DNA of 64,000 nucleotides from Flavivirga aquatica (lineage in GTDB: Bacteria > Bacteroidota > Bacteroidia > Flavobacteriales > Flavobacteriaceae), in the NCBI RefSeq assembly GCF_001747085.1, contig NZ_MDJD01000054.1, positions 682,001 to 746,000 of the forward strand, read 5' to 3'. The notes under the pieces are model-generated. The model searched no databases, was not told where the DNA came from, and was given only the letters and a program-made list of their open reading frames with translations. The position numbers and the translations under genes were made by a program. Of this stretch, positions 1 through 8,258 are shown piece by piece (position 1 is the first letter of the stretch; the number at the start of each line of letters is the position of its first letter).

Positions 1-350
1 TAAACTGACTCCTCAATAAAAGCGCCTTTTAATAAAGGTTTCTCTGATTTCTTACGGAAAGTTTTTATTAATTTAGCTGGTACATTACCAGTTTCTGAAT
101 ACATTACAGATGTATTCCCTTTTAAAACTGATGGAAGGTCTCCGAAATCTCTATCTGAAGCTTCCATTGCTTTTTCAAGTAATGTATTTTTAACAACTGC
201 TAATTTTACGTTTGCTTTAAAACAAGCGCGACGTAAGTTCGAAGTAGTTACTGCATTCATTCCTGAAATATCTGTTAAATAGATATTTGCATTGTTAGCT
301 AATTCTGCAGTTAACTCTTCAATTACTTGTGATTTATCTTCTCTTGTCAT
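1..350 (-). CDS. rplJ: 50S ribosomal protein L10 (3' end outside window)
   Basis: Reading leftwards from an ATG at 348-350, the frame stays open to the window edge and gives the first 116 residues of bL10, the stalk-base protein that anchors the L7/L12 dimers on the large subunit. The N-terminus (MTREDKSQVIEEL) and the FRKKSEKPLLKGAF stretch fit the family. The usual length is about 170 residues, so roughly the last third is missing. The gene follows rplA by 18 bases, as in the conserved rplKAJL order, and rplL would be expected next, beyond the edge. The 18-base gap leaves no room for a separate L10-binding leader. Confidence 0.95.
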   Translation of the reverse strand, partial: MTREDKSQVIEELTAELANNANIYLTDISGMNAVTTSNLRRACFKANVKLAVVKNTLLEKAMEASDRDFGDLPSVLKGNTSVMYSETGNVPAKLIKTFRKKSEKPLLKGAFIEESV

Positions 351-368
351 AATAAAAGTTTTAACTTA

Positions 369-1058
369 TTAACCAATTTTAGGATCAACAGCAATACTAG
401 GACTCATAGTAGAAGACATAAATATGCTTTTTACATATGTACCTTTTGAAGCAGTTGGCTTTAATTTCATTAATGTTTGTAATAATTCGTTTGCATTACC
501 TGCAATTTTATCAGCACTAAAAGATGCTTTCCCTATAGCTGCATGAACGATACCAGTTTTATCAACTTTAAAGTCAATTTTACCAGCTTTTACTTCTGTT
601 ACAGCTTTAGCAACATCCATAGTTACTGTTCCTGTTTTTGGGTTAGGCATTAAACCACGAGGACCTAATACACGACCTAAAGGTCCTAATTTACCCATTA
701 CACTAGGCATAGTAATAATCACGTCTACGTCTGTCCATCCGCTCTTGATTTTATCAAGATATTCATCTAAACCTACGTAATCTGCTCCAGCTGCTTTAGC
801 TTCGGCTTCCTTATCTGGTGTTACTAATGCTAATACTTTAACATCTTTACCTGTACCATGCGGAAGTGATACCACTCCTCTAACCATTTGATTAGCTTTA
901 CGTGGATCTACTCCTAAACGTACAGCTAAATCAATAGATGCATCAAATTTTGTATTGGTAATTTCTTTTACTAATTCAGATGCTTCATCAACAGAATAAA
1001 TTCTTCCTTTTTCTATTTTCGCTGCAGCTTCTTTTTGCTTTTTTGTTAATCTTGCCAT
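369..1058 (-). CDS. rplA: 50S ribosomal protein L1
   Basis: This 229-residue protein is uL1, which forms the L1 stalk and helps release deacylated tRNA from the E site. The family signature [14 protein letters not shown] is at residues 131-144, and the protein begins [10 protein letters not shown] as in other Bacteroidota. Its length is normal. It lies 19 bases after rplK and 18 before rplJ, so it is co-transcribed with both. No Shine-Dalgarno precedes the ATG, which is usual in this phylum. Confidence 0.98.
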   Translation of the reverse strand: MARLTKKQKEAAAKIEKGRIYSVDEASELVKEITNTKFDASIDLAVRLGVDPRKANQMVRGVVSLPHGTGKDVKVLALVTPDKEAEAKAAGADYVGLDEYLDKIKSGWTDVDVIITMPSVMGKLGPLGRVLGPRGLMPNPKTGTVTMDVAKAVTEVKAGKIDFKVDKTGIVHAAIGKASFSADKIAGNANELLQTLMKLKPTASKGTYVKSIFMSSTMSPSIAVDPKIG

Positions 1059-1077
1059 TTTAAATGTCTATTATAGA

Positions 1078-1515
1078 TTAATTAGGGAATTGCCCTGTTA
1101 CGGTTATACCCATTGATCTTGCAGTACCAGCGACCATTTTCATTGCAGATTGGATAGTAAACGCATTTAAATCTACCATTTTATCTTCTGCGATAGTCTT
1201 AACCTGATCCCACGAAACTTTAGCTACTTTTTTTCGGTTTGGCTCTCCAGAACCTTTCTTCACCTTAGCTGCCTCTAATAATTGAACTGCTGCTGGTGGA
1301 GTCTTGATTACAAAGTCAAATGATTTGTCTTTGTAAACAGAAATAACAACTGGTAATACTTTACCAGCTTTATCTTGGGTTCTAGCATTGAATTGCTTAC
1401 AGAACTCCATGATGTTAACACCTGCAGCTCCTAAAGCGGGTCCAACCGGTGGCGACGGATTCGCAGCACCTCCCCGAACTTGTAACTTAACTACTTTACC
1501 TAATTCTTTTGCCAT
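1078..1515 (-). CDS. rplK: 50S ribosomal protein L11
   Basis: This 145-residue protein is uL11, which binds the GTPase-associated region of 23S rRNA and the stalk base. The glycine- and proline-rich N-terminal segment [17 protein letters not shown] (residues 22-38) is diagnostic, and the length is normal. It is the first gene of the rplK-rplA-rplJ run and is separated from nusG by 77 bases that contain an inverted repeat (1533-1568). That is the longest gap in the cluster and the likeliest place for a separate regulatory signal. Confidence 0.98.
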   Translation of the reverse strand: MAKELGKVVKLQVRGGAANPSPPVGPALGAAGVNIMEFCKQFNARTQDKAGKVLPVVISVYKDKSFDFVIKTPPAAVQLLEAAKVKKGSGEPNRKKVAKVSWDQVKTIAEDKMVDLNAFTIQSAMKMVAGTARSMGITVTGQFPN

Positions 1516-1532
1516 TTTTAATAATTTAATTA

Positions 1533-1568
1533 GATACGATTCTTAAATTGGAAGCAAAAGAACGTATC
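1533..1568 (-). promoter_or_regulatory. Hairpin in the nusG-rplK gap
   Basis: The arms GATACG-TTCTT (1533-1544, with one bulged A) and AAGAA-CGTATC (1558-1568) can form an 11-bp stem around a 13-base loop. It lies 18 bases upstream of the rplK start on the minus strand. No U-run follows, so a plain terminator is unlikely. An attenuator, a processing site or a ribosomal-protein binding leader is possible. The pairing is seen; the function is inference. Confidence 0.45.
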
Positions 1569-1592
1569 ATTTATATAGTGTAACAATTGTTA

Positions 1593-2147
1593 TTATACTT
1601 TTTCTACTTGCATATAACTTAACTCTAATGGTGTTTTTCTTCCAAAAATCTTAACCATTACTTCAAGCTTACGCTTTTCTTCATTTATTTTCTCTATAGT
1701 GCCATCGAATCCATTAAATGGTCCATCAATAACCTTAACAGTTTCTCCTTTTGTATAAGGTATTGCTACATTAGCAGTCTCTTCTACAGATAGTTCATCA
1801 ACTTTACCTAACATTCTATTGACTTCAGACTGTCTTAATGGTACAGGATCTCCTCCTTTTGTTTCACCTAAAAAACCGATGACATTAGTAACCGATCTTA
1901 TAATATGTGGAACTTCACCTGTTAAATTGGCTTGAACCATAATATATCCAGGAAAAAAAACTTTTTCTTTATGTATTTTTTTTCCGTTTCTTATTTGTAT
2001 AACACGTTCTGTTGGCACTAATACTTGGTCAACATAATCTTGTAAACCTAAACGAGCTATTTCATTCTCAATATAAGTTTTGATTTTGTTTTCTTGCCCA
2101 CTTACAGCACGAACAACATACCATTTTTTTTCACTTACTTCAGACAT
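1593..2147 (-). CDS. nusG: Transcription termination/antitermination factor NusG
   Basis: This 184-residue protein is NusG, which binds RNA polymerase and couples it to Rho or the ribosome. The NGN domain covers about residues 8-115, with the typical KVFFPGYIMV strand at 62-71. A KOW motif follows at about 131-160 (KGETVKVIDGPFNGFDG). Length and order are standard. It starts 10 bases after secE, so the two form one transcription unit in the conserved secE-nusG-rplK arrangement. Confidence 0.97.
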   Translation of the reverse strand: MSEVSEKKWYVVRAVSGQENKIKTYIENEIARLGLQDYVDQVLVPTERVIQIRNGKKIHKEKVFFPGYIMVQANLTGEVPHIIRSVTNVIGFLGETKGGDPVPLRQSEVNRMLGKVDELSVEETANVAIPYTKGETVKVIDGPFNGFDGTIEKINEEKRKLEVMVKIFGRKTPLELSYMQVEKV

Positions 2148-2157
2148 AAAATCTTAT

Positions 2158-2355
2158 TTAACCGTTAATCATTTTAAAGTAAGCCGTTATTATTTTACTA
2201 AAACCAGTATCAATACCCCAAATTGCTAGAGAAAATATAATTGAAAATACAGCAACTAAAATAGTTAAACTTTGAGCTTCAGCCCAAGTAGGCCAAGTCA
2301 CATTATTTTTTAGTTCTCCAAATGATTCTTTTATATAATTTACAATTCCAGCCAT
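2158..2355 (-). CDS. secE: Preprotein translocase subunit SecE
   Basis: This 65-residue protein has one membrane-spanning segment (about residues 29-52) after the conserved amphipathic part containing NNVTWPTWAEA (about 17-27). That is the minimal SecE form found in most bacteria. SecE stabilises SecY in the inner-membrane translocon. The product is small but the family motif and the position directly before nusG make the call safe. It is preceded by a terminator-like hairpin (2413-2435) and tRNA-Trp, so it probably has its own promoter or depends on read-through from tuf. Confidence 0.95.
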   Translation of the reverse strand: MAGIVNYIKESFGELKNNVTWPTWAEAQSLTILVAVFSIIFSLAIWGIDTGFSKIITAYFKMING

Positions 2356-2412
2356 TTTTTATGTTCTTTTTTAATATGAATTGAAAAACTTTAATTCAAA
2401 TCTATTTATAAA

Positions 2413-2435
2413 ATAACAGGCTCTTAACCTGTTAT
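2413..2435 (-). terminator. Terminator-like hairpin after tRNA-Trp
   Basis: Perfect 8-bp arms, ATAACAGG and CCTGTTAT, surround a 7-base loop. On the minus strand the stem is followed by a short T-containing stretch (TTTATAA). It lies between the tRNA-Trp 3' end and secE, and probably ends or processes the tuf-tRNA-Trp transcript. The weak U-run means partial read-through into secE is likely. Confidence 0.6.
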
Positions 2436-2445
2436 CATTTATTAG

Positions 2446-2518
2446 CACGGGTTGAGAGACTCGAACTCCCGACACCTGGTTTTGGAGACCAGTGCTCTAC
2501 CAACTGAGCTAAACCCGT
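2446..2518 (-). tRNA. tRNA-Trp (anticodon CCA)
   Basis: This is a 73-base cloverleaf with acceptor arms ACGGGTT and AACCCGT, the T-loop GTTCGAG, and the anticodon loop CTCCAAA carrying CCA. CCA is not encoded. It lies between tuf and secE, the common bacterial position for tRNA-Trp. Confidence 0.97.
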
Positions 2519-2522
2519 AAAG

Positions 2523-2556
2523 ATAAAGGTATTTCGATAAAACGAAACACCTTTAT
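2523..2556 (-). other. Long hairpin between tuf and tRNA-Trp
   Basis: The arms 2523-2536 and 2543-2556 form a 14-bp stem with a single mismatch and a 6-base loop, lying 20 bases after the tuf stop codon and ending 5 bases before the tRNA. There is no U-run, so it looks more like an mRNA 3'-end stabiliser or a tRNA-release processing signal than a full terminator. Confidence 0.5.
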
Positions 2557-2575
2557 TATATTCATTCGACTAGGA

Positions 2576-3763
2576 TTAGTCTAAAATTTCAGTTACTTGA
2601 CCTGCTCCTACTGTTCTACCACCTTCACGAATTGCAAAACGTAAACCTACATTCATTGCAATTGGTTGAATTAAATCAACAGTAATAGTTAAGTTATCTC
2701 CAGGCATTACCATTTCAACTCCATCAGGAAGCGCAATGTTTCCAGTTACATCAGTTGTACGTACATAAAACTGAGGACGGTAGTTATTATGGAATGGAGT
2801 GTGACGTCCACCTTCTTCTTTTTTAAGGATATAAACCTCTGCTTTAAACTTAGAGTGAGGTGTTACAGAACCTGGCTTAGTAATAACCATACCTCTTGAA
2901 ATTTGAGATTTCTCAATACCTCTTAATAAGATACCTGCGTTATCTCCAGCTTCTCCTCTATCTAATATTTGACGGAACATTTCAATACCTGTTATTGTAG
3001 ATGTTAACTTCTCAGCTCCCATACCAATAATTTCTACAGGATCTCCTGTATTAGCAATACCAGTTTCAATACGACCAGTTGCAACAGTACCACGACCTGT
3101 AATAGAGAATACATCCTCTATTGGCATTAAGAAATCTTTATCAACCTCTCTTAATGGCTCTTCGATCCAATCATCACAAGCTTGCATTAATTCTAATACT
3201 GTATCTACCCATTTTTGCTCACCATTAAGCGCACCTAAAGCAGAACCAGAAATAACAGGACCATTATCTCCATCATACTCATAGAAAGATAATAAATCTC
3301 TAACTTCCATATCAACTAACTCTAAAAGCTCTTCATCATCAACCATATCAACTTTGTTTAAGAAAACAACGATACGAGGAATACCTACCTGACGACCTAA
3401 TAAGATATGCTCACGAGTTTGTGGCATAGGACCATCTGTTGCAGCAACTACTAATATAGCTCCATCCATTTGAGCAGCACCAGTTACCATGTTCTTTACG
3501 TAATCGGCGTGACCTGGACAATCTACGTGTGCATAGTGACGGTTAGCTGTTTGGTATTCTACGTGAGATGTATTAATTGTAATACCTCTTTCTTTTTCTT
3601 CTGGAGCATTATCAATAGTATCGAAATCTCTCGCTTCTGATAAACCTGCATCAGCTAATACTTTAGTAATAGCAGCAGTTAAAGTTGTTTTACCGTGATC
3701 TACGTGTCCAATTGTACCAATATTTAAGTGTGGTTTTGAACGATCGAAAGTTGCCTTTGCCAT
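2576..3763 (-). CDS. tuf: Elongation factor Tu
   Basis: This 395-residue protein is EF-Tu, the GTPase that delivers aminoacyl-tRNA to the ribosome. The P-loop GHVDHGKT is at residues 19-26, the DxxG element DCPGHADY near 81, and NKVD near 136. The C-terminal beta-barrel domains end with the typical [11 protein letters not shown]. Length is normal. Four tRNA genes precede it and tRNA-Trp, secE and nusG follow, the classical tRNA-tufB cluster. No Shine-Dalgarno precedes the ATG. Confidence 0.99.
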   Translation of the reverse strand: MAKATFDRSKPHLNIGTIGHVDHGKTTLTAAITKVLADAGLSEARDFDTIDNAPEEKERGITINTSHVEYQTANRHYAHVDCPGHADYVKNMVTGAAQMDGAILVVAATDGPMPQTREHILLGRQVGIPRIVVFLNKVDMVDDEELLELVDMEVRDLLSFYEYDGDNGPVISGSALGALNGEQKWVDTVLELMQACDDWIEEPLREVDKDFLMPIEDVFSITGRGTVATGRIETGIANTGDPVEIIGMGAEKLTSTITGIEMFRQILDRGEAGDNAGILLRGIEKSQISRGMVITKPGSVTPHSKFKAEVYILKKEEGGRHTPFHNNYRPQFYVRTTDVTGNIALPDGVEMVMPGDNLTITVDLIQPIAMNVGLRFAIREGGRTVGAGQVTEILD

Positions 3764-3839
3764 GTTTTTAAAATAATTTAATCTTTGTTATATAATATAT
3801 TAGTGTATTCTAATTCTCTTTATTAATCTTTAATTATAG

Positions 3840-3911
3840 AGCCAATGACGGGAATTGAACCCGTGACCTCTTCCTTACCAAGGAAACGCTCTACCCCTGA
3901 GCTACACCGGC
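3840..3911 (-). tRNA. tRNA-Thr (anticodon GGT)
   Basis: This is a 72-base cloverleaf. Acceptor arms GCCGGTG and CATTGGC pair with two G-T wobbles, the anticodon loop is TTGGTAA with GGT, and the T-loop is GTTCAAT. It is the tRNA closest to tuf in the four-tRNA group. Confidence 0.96.
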
Positions 3912-3922
3912 TTAAATATTAG

Positions 3923-3995
3923 AGCGAGAGACCGGGTTCGAACCGGCGACATTCAGCTTGGAAGGCTGACGCTCTACCAACTGAGCTACTCTCGC
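3923..3995 (-). tRNA. tRNA-Gly (anticodon TCC)
   Basis: This is a 73-base cloverleaf with acceptor arms GCGAGAG and CTCTCGC, anticodon loop CTTCCAA with TCC, and T-loop GTTCGAA. It lies 11 bases from the following tRNA-Thr, so the two are surely processed from one precursor. Confidence 0.97.
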
Positions 3996-4051
3996 AATTA
4001 TTTAATAATTCTAAGTTTAAAATATCTTTTCCAGTATGGTTATAAAAAAAG

Positions 4052-4133
<82 letters not shown>

Positions 4134-4218
4134 AATTAAACTTAATTCACTCTTTTAAAGAACTTTTATATTTTGGTTTTCAACATATTTAAAAACCAAA
4201 ATATTTTATTTTTATTTG

Positions 4219-4292
4219 AGCCGATGGAGGGACTCGAACCCACGACCTGCTGATTACAAATCAGCTGCTCTAGCCAGCTGAGCTACATCGGC
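4219..4292 (-). tRNA. tRNA-Thr (anticodon TGT)
   Basis: This is a 74-base cloverleaf with acceptor arms GCCGATG and CATCGGC, anticodon loop TTTGTAA with TGT, and T-loop GTTCGAG. It is the first gene of the tRNA-tuf cluster, immediately after the hpf terminator. Confidence 0.97.
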
Positions 4293-4319
4293 GTTTCTTA
4301 CACTTTTTAAGCATAAAAA

Positions 4320-4341
4320 AGTCCGCTATTTCTAACGGACT
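4320..4341 (-). terminator. Terminator after hpf
   Basis: The arms AGTCCG and CGGACT close a short internal stem, and on the minus strand they are followed directly by six T. It lies 51 bases beyond the hpf stop codon and 27 before tRNA-Thr. It should insulate the xerC/hpf transcript from the strongly expressed tRNA-tuf unit. Confidence 0.75.
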
Positions 4342-4392
4342 GCAAATGTATAGATTTATTTGTTTAATCAAAACATTTTTTAAAAAAATTTA

Positions 4393-4695
4393 CTATAAAT
4401 GTGCTCTTAATTTTTCTTTTCGCTTTTTTAACTGTCTTTCTAGCGATGCAATAGCCATATCTGCGCCTTCTTCAAAGCTCTTACATTGTTTTTTTACAAT
4501 TAAACTATCTCCAGGAACACTTACTCTTGCTTCAAATATTTTATTTTCTTTATCGCTTGTGTTTTCTAATTTTAAAAAAACATCTGATTTAATCACTTTA
4601 TCATAAAACAAATCTAATTTATCCATACGTTTCTGAATGAAACTTATCAACTTCTGGTCTGCATTAAAATTAACTGATTGTGTGTTTACTTTCAT
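4393..4695 (-). CDS. hpf: Ribosome hibernation promoting factor, short form
   Basis: This 100-residue protein of the HPF/YfiA (S30AE) family has the beta-alpha-beta-beta-beta-alpha pattern, with a lysine-rich C-terminal helix (LERQLKKRKEKLR). It binds the small-subunit decoding centre in stationary phase and inactivates ribosomes. It is the short form, lacking the C-terminal dimerisation domain of long HPF. The neighbours xerC and rpsU upstream and tRNA-tuf downstream give the order usual in Bacteroidota. The opposite-strand frame over the same bases is only a shadow. Confidence 0.92.
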   Translation of the reverse strand: MKVNTQSVNFNADQKLISFIQKRMDKLDLFYDKVIKSDVFLKLENTSDKENKIFEARVSVPGDSLIVKKQCKSFEEGADMAIASLERQLKKRKEKLRAHL

Positions 4696-4896
4696 ACTAC
4701 TATTTTTTTTGGGTTAGACAATACCTATACCTCTAATTATAATTAATTTAAATCAATAATAATTATTCATTGTTCCTTCTTTATATTTAAAATAGAAAAG
4801 AAGACACTTATATCTTTATCTGTACTTATACTTTTATTTAAAAAGCCATATGCTTTCTTTTACAATAAATTTAAACAATTGAGATATTCATAAATA

Positions 4897-5787
4897 CTAT
4901 TTTTTACTTCTTGGATGTGCATTTATATGTACTTTTTTTAATTCTGCTATACTATTATGTGTATAAACTTGTGTTGCTGCCAAGCTTGAATGTCCAAGAA
5001 GTTCTTTAACAGCATTTAAATCGGCACCTTCGTTTAACAAATGTGTTGCAAAAGAATGCCTTAATATATGCGGACTCTTTTTTACTTTTGAAGATGCTAT
5101 ACTAAAATAATCATTTATTACTCTGTAAACAAGTGTTTCGTATATTTTAATCCCTTTTTTAGTTAAAAATAAACTATCTCTATCAGAAATACTTTGCAAC
5201 TCACTCCTTAAACCTAAATACTTAACGGTAGTTTTCACTACTGATTCTAACAACGGAACCATGCGCTCTTTATTTCTTTTACCTAATACTTTTAACACTT
5301 TATTATGTATATCGATATTTACCAGATTTAATTCAACAAGTTCTATCCTCCTAATACCTGTTGAATAGAACAACTCAATAATGAGCTTATTTCGAATACT
5401 TTCAAAATCATCATCAAAATTTAAATCATCAAGAACTGTTTTAATTTCTGCTTCTGAAAAAGGAATTTGTATTTTTTTACTTGTTTTTAGAGCCTTATGT
5501 TTTAATAAAGGATTTAAATTAATATCTCCTACTTTTAAAAGAAACTTATAATAAGTATTTAAACCCGATATTTTCCTATTAATACTCCTATTTGACAAAC
5601 CTTGCTCGACGAGAAAAACTATCCATGTTCTTATTTGAGCATAATTAACAGTATTAATAGAACTTTCTTGATATTCTTTATCTATAAACTCTAAAAAATC
5701 TCTTAAACCACTTTCATATGCATTTACAGTTAATTCTGAGTAGTTTTTTTCTAACAATAAATAATCTGTAAATGATTTGAAAGGCAT
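4897..5787 (-). CDS. xerC: Tyrosine recombinase XerC
   Basis: This 296-residue site-specific recombinase probably acts with a XerD partner at dif to resolve chromosome dimers. The core-binding SAM-like domain covers about residues 1-90. The catalytic set is visible: R146 (in YSTGIRR), H240 and R243 (HILRH), H266 (ELLGHSS) and the nucleophile Y275 (TQVYTH). The length is normal for Xer proteins and the gene is intact. Its place between rpsU and hpf fits a housekeeping Xer rather than a phage integrase. The choice between the symbols xerC and xerD rests on this context. Confidence 0.9.
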   Translation of the reverse strand: MPFKSFTDYLLLEKNYSELTVNAYESGLRDFLEFIDKEYQESSINTVNYAQIRTWIVFLVEQGLSNRSINRKISGLNTYYKFLLKVGDINLNPLLKHKALKTSKKIQIPFSEAEIKTVLDDLNFDDDFESIRNKLIIELFYSTGIRRIELVELNLVNIDIHNKVLKVLGKRNKERMVPLLESVVKTTVKYLGLRSELQSISDRDSLFLTKKGIKIYETLVYRVINDYFSIASSKVKKSPHILRHSFATHLLNEGADLNAVKELLGHSSLAATQVYTHNSIAELKKVHINAHPRSKK

Positions 5788-5871
5788 ATGTAAATTAATA
5801 AGTTTTTAAAAAATCTTGCTAAACAATATATAATTGAATATACAACGATTTTATTTAATGTTAAAACAAAA

Positions 5872-5895
5872 AAATTCCCGCATTAGCGGGAATTT
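5872..5895 (-). terminator. Strong intrinsic terminator after rpsU
   Basis: A perfect 10-bp stem (AAATTCCCGC and GCGGGAATTT) with a 4-base loop is followed on the minus strand by a run of T. It starts 25 bases after the rpsU stop, so rpsU is probably made mainly as its own short transcript and not with xerC. Confidence 0.9.
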
Positions 5896-5920
5896 AAATA
5901 TATTTCTGATTTAGAAGCTA

Positions 5921-6115
5921 TTAAACTTCTTCTGCATCTCTTAATCTTTGAATATATTGAGCTTTTTGTATTTGAACTCTACGTAAAACTGAAGGTTTAT
6001 TAAACTGCTTGCGTGTTTGTAATTGACGCTTGGCTCCAGTTTTATCAAACTTTCTTTTAAAACGCTTTAGCGCTCTATCTATATTTTCTCCTTCTTTAAT
6101 CGGTATTATTAACAT
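5921..6115 (-). CDS. rpsU: 30S ribosomal protein S21
   Basis: This 64-residue basic protein is bS21, which sits on the small-subunit platform next to the 3' end of 16S rRNA. The N-terminal segment (PIKEGENIDRALKRFKRKFD) is typical. It is a single-gene unit with its own promoter (6152-6178) and a strong terminator. Most unusual is the full Shine-Dalgarno upstream (6126-6135). In Flavobacteriia, published structural work shows that bS21 with bS6 and bS18 hides the anti-Shine-Dalgarno, and that rpsU keeps a strong Shine-Dalgarno, which suggests self-regulation. Confidence 0.97.
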   Translation of the reverse strand: MLIIPIKEGENIDRALKRFKRKFDKTGAKRQLQTRKQFNKPSVLRRVQIQKAQYIQRLRDAEEV

Positions 6116-6125
6116 AGTGTCTTAA

Positions 6126-6135
6126 CCTCCTCTCT
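6126..6135 (-). promoter_or_regulatory. Exceptionally strong Shine-Dalgarno of rpsU
   Basis: On the minus strand the bases AGAGAGGAGGT run up to 9 bases before the rpsU ATG. They can pair with nearly the whole conserved 16S 3' tail (ACCUCCUUUCU) over 11 positions, with one G-U pair. No comparable site precedes tuf, nusG, rplK or rplA in this window. Confidence 0.85.
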
Positions 6136-6151
6136 TTTAGATTTTCGGCTG

Positions 6152-6178
6152 CAAATATATAAATAATTCTGAATTCAA
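6152..6178 (-). promoter_or_regulatory. Promoter of rpsU
   Basis: Read on the minus strand, TTG (6176-6178) and TATATTTG (6152-6159) are 16 bases apart. They match the Bacteroidota -33/-7 pattern TTG...TAnnTTTG. Initiation just after the box gives a leader of about 30 bases that holds the Shine-Dalgarno. Confidence 0.65.
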
Positions 6179-6199
6179 AAATTAGTAATTAAAATTATT

Positions 6200-7366
6200 T
6201 TACGTTGCTGGTTTATATTCTTTTTTATCTATTATAATCTTAGACAAAATTTCTCTAAGTATTTCTGAGGTACCACCTCCTATAGTTCCTAGTCTACTAT
6301 CTCTTAATAGTCTGGCCATTGGATAATCTTCCATATAACCGTAACCTCCTAAAAATTGTAAACATTGATAAATAACCTCATCTGCCATTTTTGTCGCTTT
6401 AAGTTTAGACATAGTGGCCTCCTTTACAACATATTCCCCTTTATTTAACCTATAAGTCACAGAGTAATTAAACTCTTTGCAGATTTCCATATCTGTATAT
6501 AAATCTGCTACATTATGCCTTAAAGCTTGAAATTTATCGATTGTTTTATTAAATGCTTGACGTTCTGACATATATTTCAATGCATATTCTAAAGCAAATT
6601 CTGCTCTTGCATGTGCATTAACTCCCATTATTAAGCGTTCTAATGAAAAGTGTTGCACAATATAAGAGAAGCCTTTACCTTCTTTCCCCATTAAATTACT
6701 TGCCGGTACTTTAACATTATCAAAAGCTATTTCACCTGTATCCGAAGCACGCCACCCCAACTTATCTAATTTAGTTGCCGATATACCATCCACATCTCTA
6801 TCTACAACAAATATACTTATGCCTTTATTTCCTAATTCTGGATTCGTTTTTGCAGCAATCACTAAATAATCACTATACACTCCATTAGTTATAAAGGTTT
6901 TTGATCCATTAAGAACATAATGATCTCCTTCTTTAACTGCTGTTGTACGCATGCCTGCTACATCACTTCCTCCAAAAGGTTCTGTAATACACAGACATCC
7001 TATTTTATCTCCTGTTATACTAGGCGCTAGGTATTTTTGTTTAATAGTATGATCTCCTTCTGCATTTAAATGGGTCATTGCTAAATAGGCATGTGCCCAT
7101 ATTGCTGCGGCAAAACCTCCTGAATTTATCTTTTGAAGTTCTTCTAGAAGAATAACTGTATAAAATAAATCTAAATTTAATCCGCCATAAGCCTCTGGGT
7201 AATTAATACCAAAAAAACCCATATCTCCAAATTTCTTCCAAATAGATCTATCTATGCTACCTGTTTTTTCCCAAGTTTCAATATTTGGAACAACTTCTTT
7301 TTGTAAAAAATCTTGAAGGCTTTTCCTAAAAAGATTATGCTCTTCTGTGAAGTACATATTATTCAT
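6200..7366 (-). CDS. Acyl-CoA dehydrogenase
   Basis: This 388-residue flavoprotein makes the first oxidation of an acyl-CoA thioester, passing electrons to ETF. The FAD/substrate signature CITEPFGGSDVAGM is at about residues 126-139. The C-terminal helical domain carries GGYGYMEDYPMARLLRD (about 343-359), where the Glu is in the usual catalytic-base position of medium- and short-chain enzymes. Length is typical. It is last of a three-gene run with the AGCS symporter and the helix-hairpin-helix protein (gaps of 10 and 12 bases). Substrate chain length or branched-chain specificity cannot be read from the sequence. Confidence 0.92.
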   Translation of the reverse strand: MNNMYFTEEHNLFRKSLQDFLQKEVVPNIETWEKTGSIDRSIWKKFGDMGFFGINYPEAYGGLNLDLFYTVILLEELQKINSGGFAAAIWAHAYLAMTHLNAEGDHTIKQKYLAPSITGDKIGCLCITEPFGGSDVAGMRTTAVKEGDHYVLNGSKTFITNGVYSDYLVIAAKTNPELGNKGISIFVVDRDVDGISATKLDKLGWRASDTGEIAFDNVKVPASNLMGKEGKGFSYIVQHFSLERLIMGVNAHARAEFALEYALKYMSERQAFNKTIDKFQALRHNVADLYTDMEICKEFNYSVTYRLNKGEYVVKEATMSKLKATKMADEVIYQCLQFLGGYGYMEDYPMARLLRDSRLGTIGGGTSEILREILSKIIIDKKEYKPAT

Positions 7367-7378
7367 TTATTATCTTTT

Positions 7379-8248
7379 TCAATCTAACGACAAATATAAT
7401 TTAATTATGTCGATTTTATTTAGTGGAAAGCCCTTTACTTTTGCTAATTCATCTAATGATTTATAGCCTTCTCTTAGCTGACGTTGCTCTACGATATAAT
7501 GTGCCAAATCATAGTCTATATGCTGAATAGTCACCAATTCATCTACTCCTGATGTATTTATGTTAATTTTCTTAATCTTTCTTGGTGTTTGTACGGTAAA
7601 TTGACTAATAATTTTCTTAATTAATTCTGGTGTTAGCCCATAAACATCTTGAAGCTGAATATCTGCTATAAAACCTTCCTTAAATTTATTTCTGAATTTT
7701 ATTATTCGGCTAGAAAGCACCTTGCCTATTCCACTTATTTTTTGAAGCTCTTGAGCTGTAACTTTATTTAAGTCTTGCTTTTCTGAAAAGGCCTTGGAGG
7801 CTTTATAATTTTGAATTATTTTAGTTTTGGAATTGTTAATCCATTTTGGAAATTTAAAATACGGAGAGATAGCTTTCAATAAAGAATCTGACACTTTAGT
7901 TACTTCTTGAAATTGTTTTGTAGAATTAATCCATTTGTCTTGCTTTCTGTAAGCTAGTAACCTATCAATCTCATGATTGGTCATTCCTAATGTTGATCCT
8001 TTAAAATCTGTAATATAGTTTGGGTTAAAAGGGTAGATTTTTGGTTTACGTGATTCTAACTCTACTAATTTAAGTGAATCTATTTCTTTTATAAACACAA
8101 CTAGTTCTTCTTTATTTACTGAAATGTCTTCTCTAAAAAAATCTACAAAAAAGTATATACACTGAAATATAACAATAAGTATTATCAATAAAAAAATCCC
8201 ATTTCTTTGTTGCTTAGTGAACTCAAAATGGGGTTTAATATTTTGCAT
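7379..8248 (-). CDS. Membrane-anchored helix-hairpin-helix protein (ComEA-like)
   Basis: This 289-residue protein has one N-terminal membrane segment (about residues 18-36) followed by a soluble part with several helix-hairpin-helix units. One of them, LQKISGIGKVLSSRIIKFR (about 167-185), is the classic ComEA-type DNA-binding hairpin, and another follows the start of NINTSGVDEL. ComEA proteins bind incoming DNA during transformation, but in Bacteroidota this architecture is widespread and its role is less certain. It lies between the AGCS symporter and the acyl-CoA dehydrogenase in one operon, which gives no clear functional hint. Confidence 0.8.
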   Translation of the reverse strand: MQNIKPHFEFTKQQRNGIFLLIILIVIFQCIYFFVDFFREDISVNKEELVVFIKEIDSLKLVELESRKPKIYPFNPNYITDFKGSTLGMTNHEIDRLLAYRKQDKWINSTKQFQEVTKVSDSLLKAISPYFKFPKWINNSKTKIIQNYKASKAFSEKQDLNKVTAQELQKISGIGKVLSSRIIKFRNKFKEGFIADIQLQDVYGLTPELIKKIISQFTVQTPRKIKKININTSGVDELVTIQHIDYDLAHYIVEQRQLREGYKSLDELAKVKGFPLNKIDIIKLYLSLD

Positions 8249-8258
8249 TATTATTTAT

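Noticed and set aside
4346-4606. 86-codon plus-strand frame over hpf
   Set aside because: Antisense to hpf; composition (Phe, Ser, Leu rich) is that of a shadow frame.
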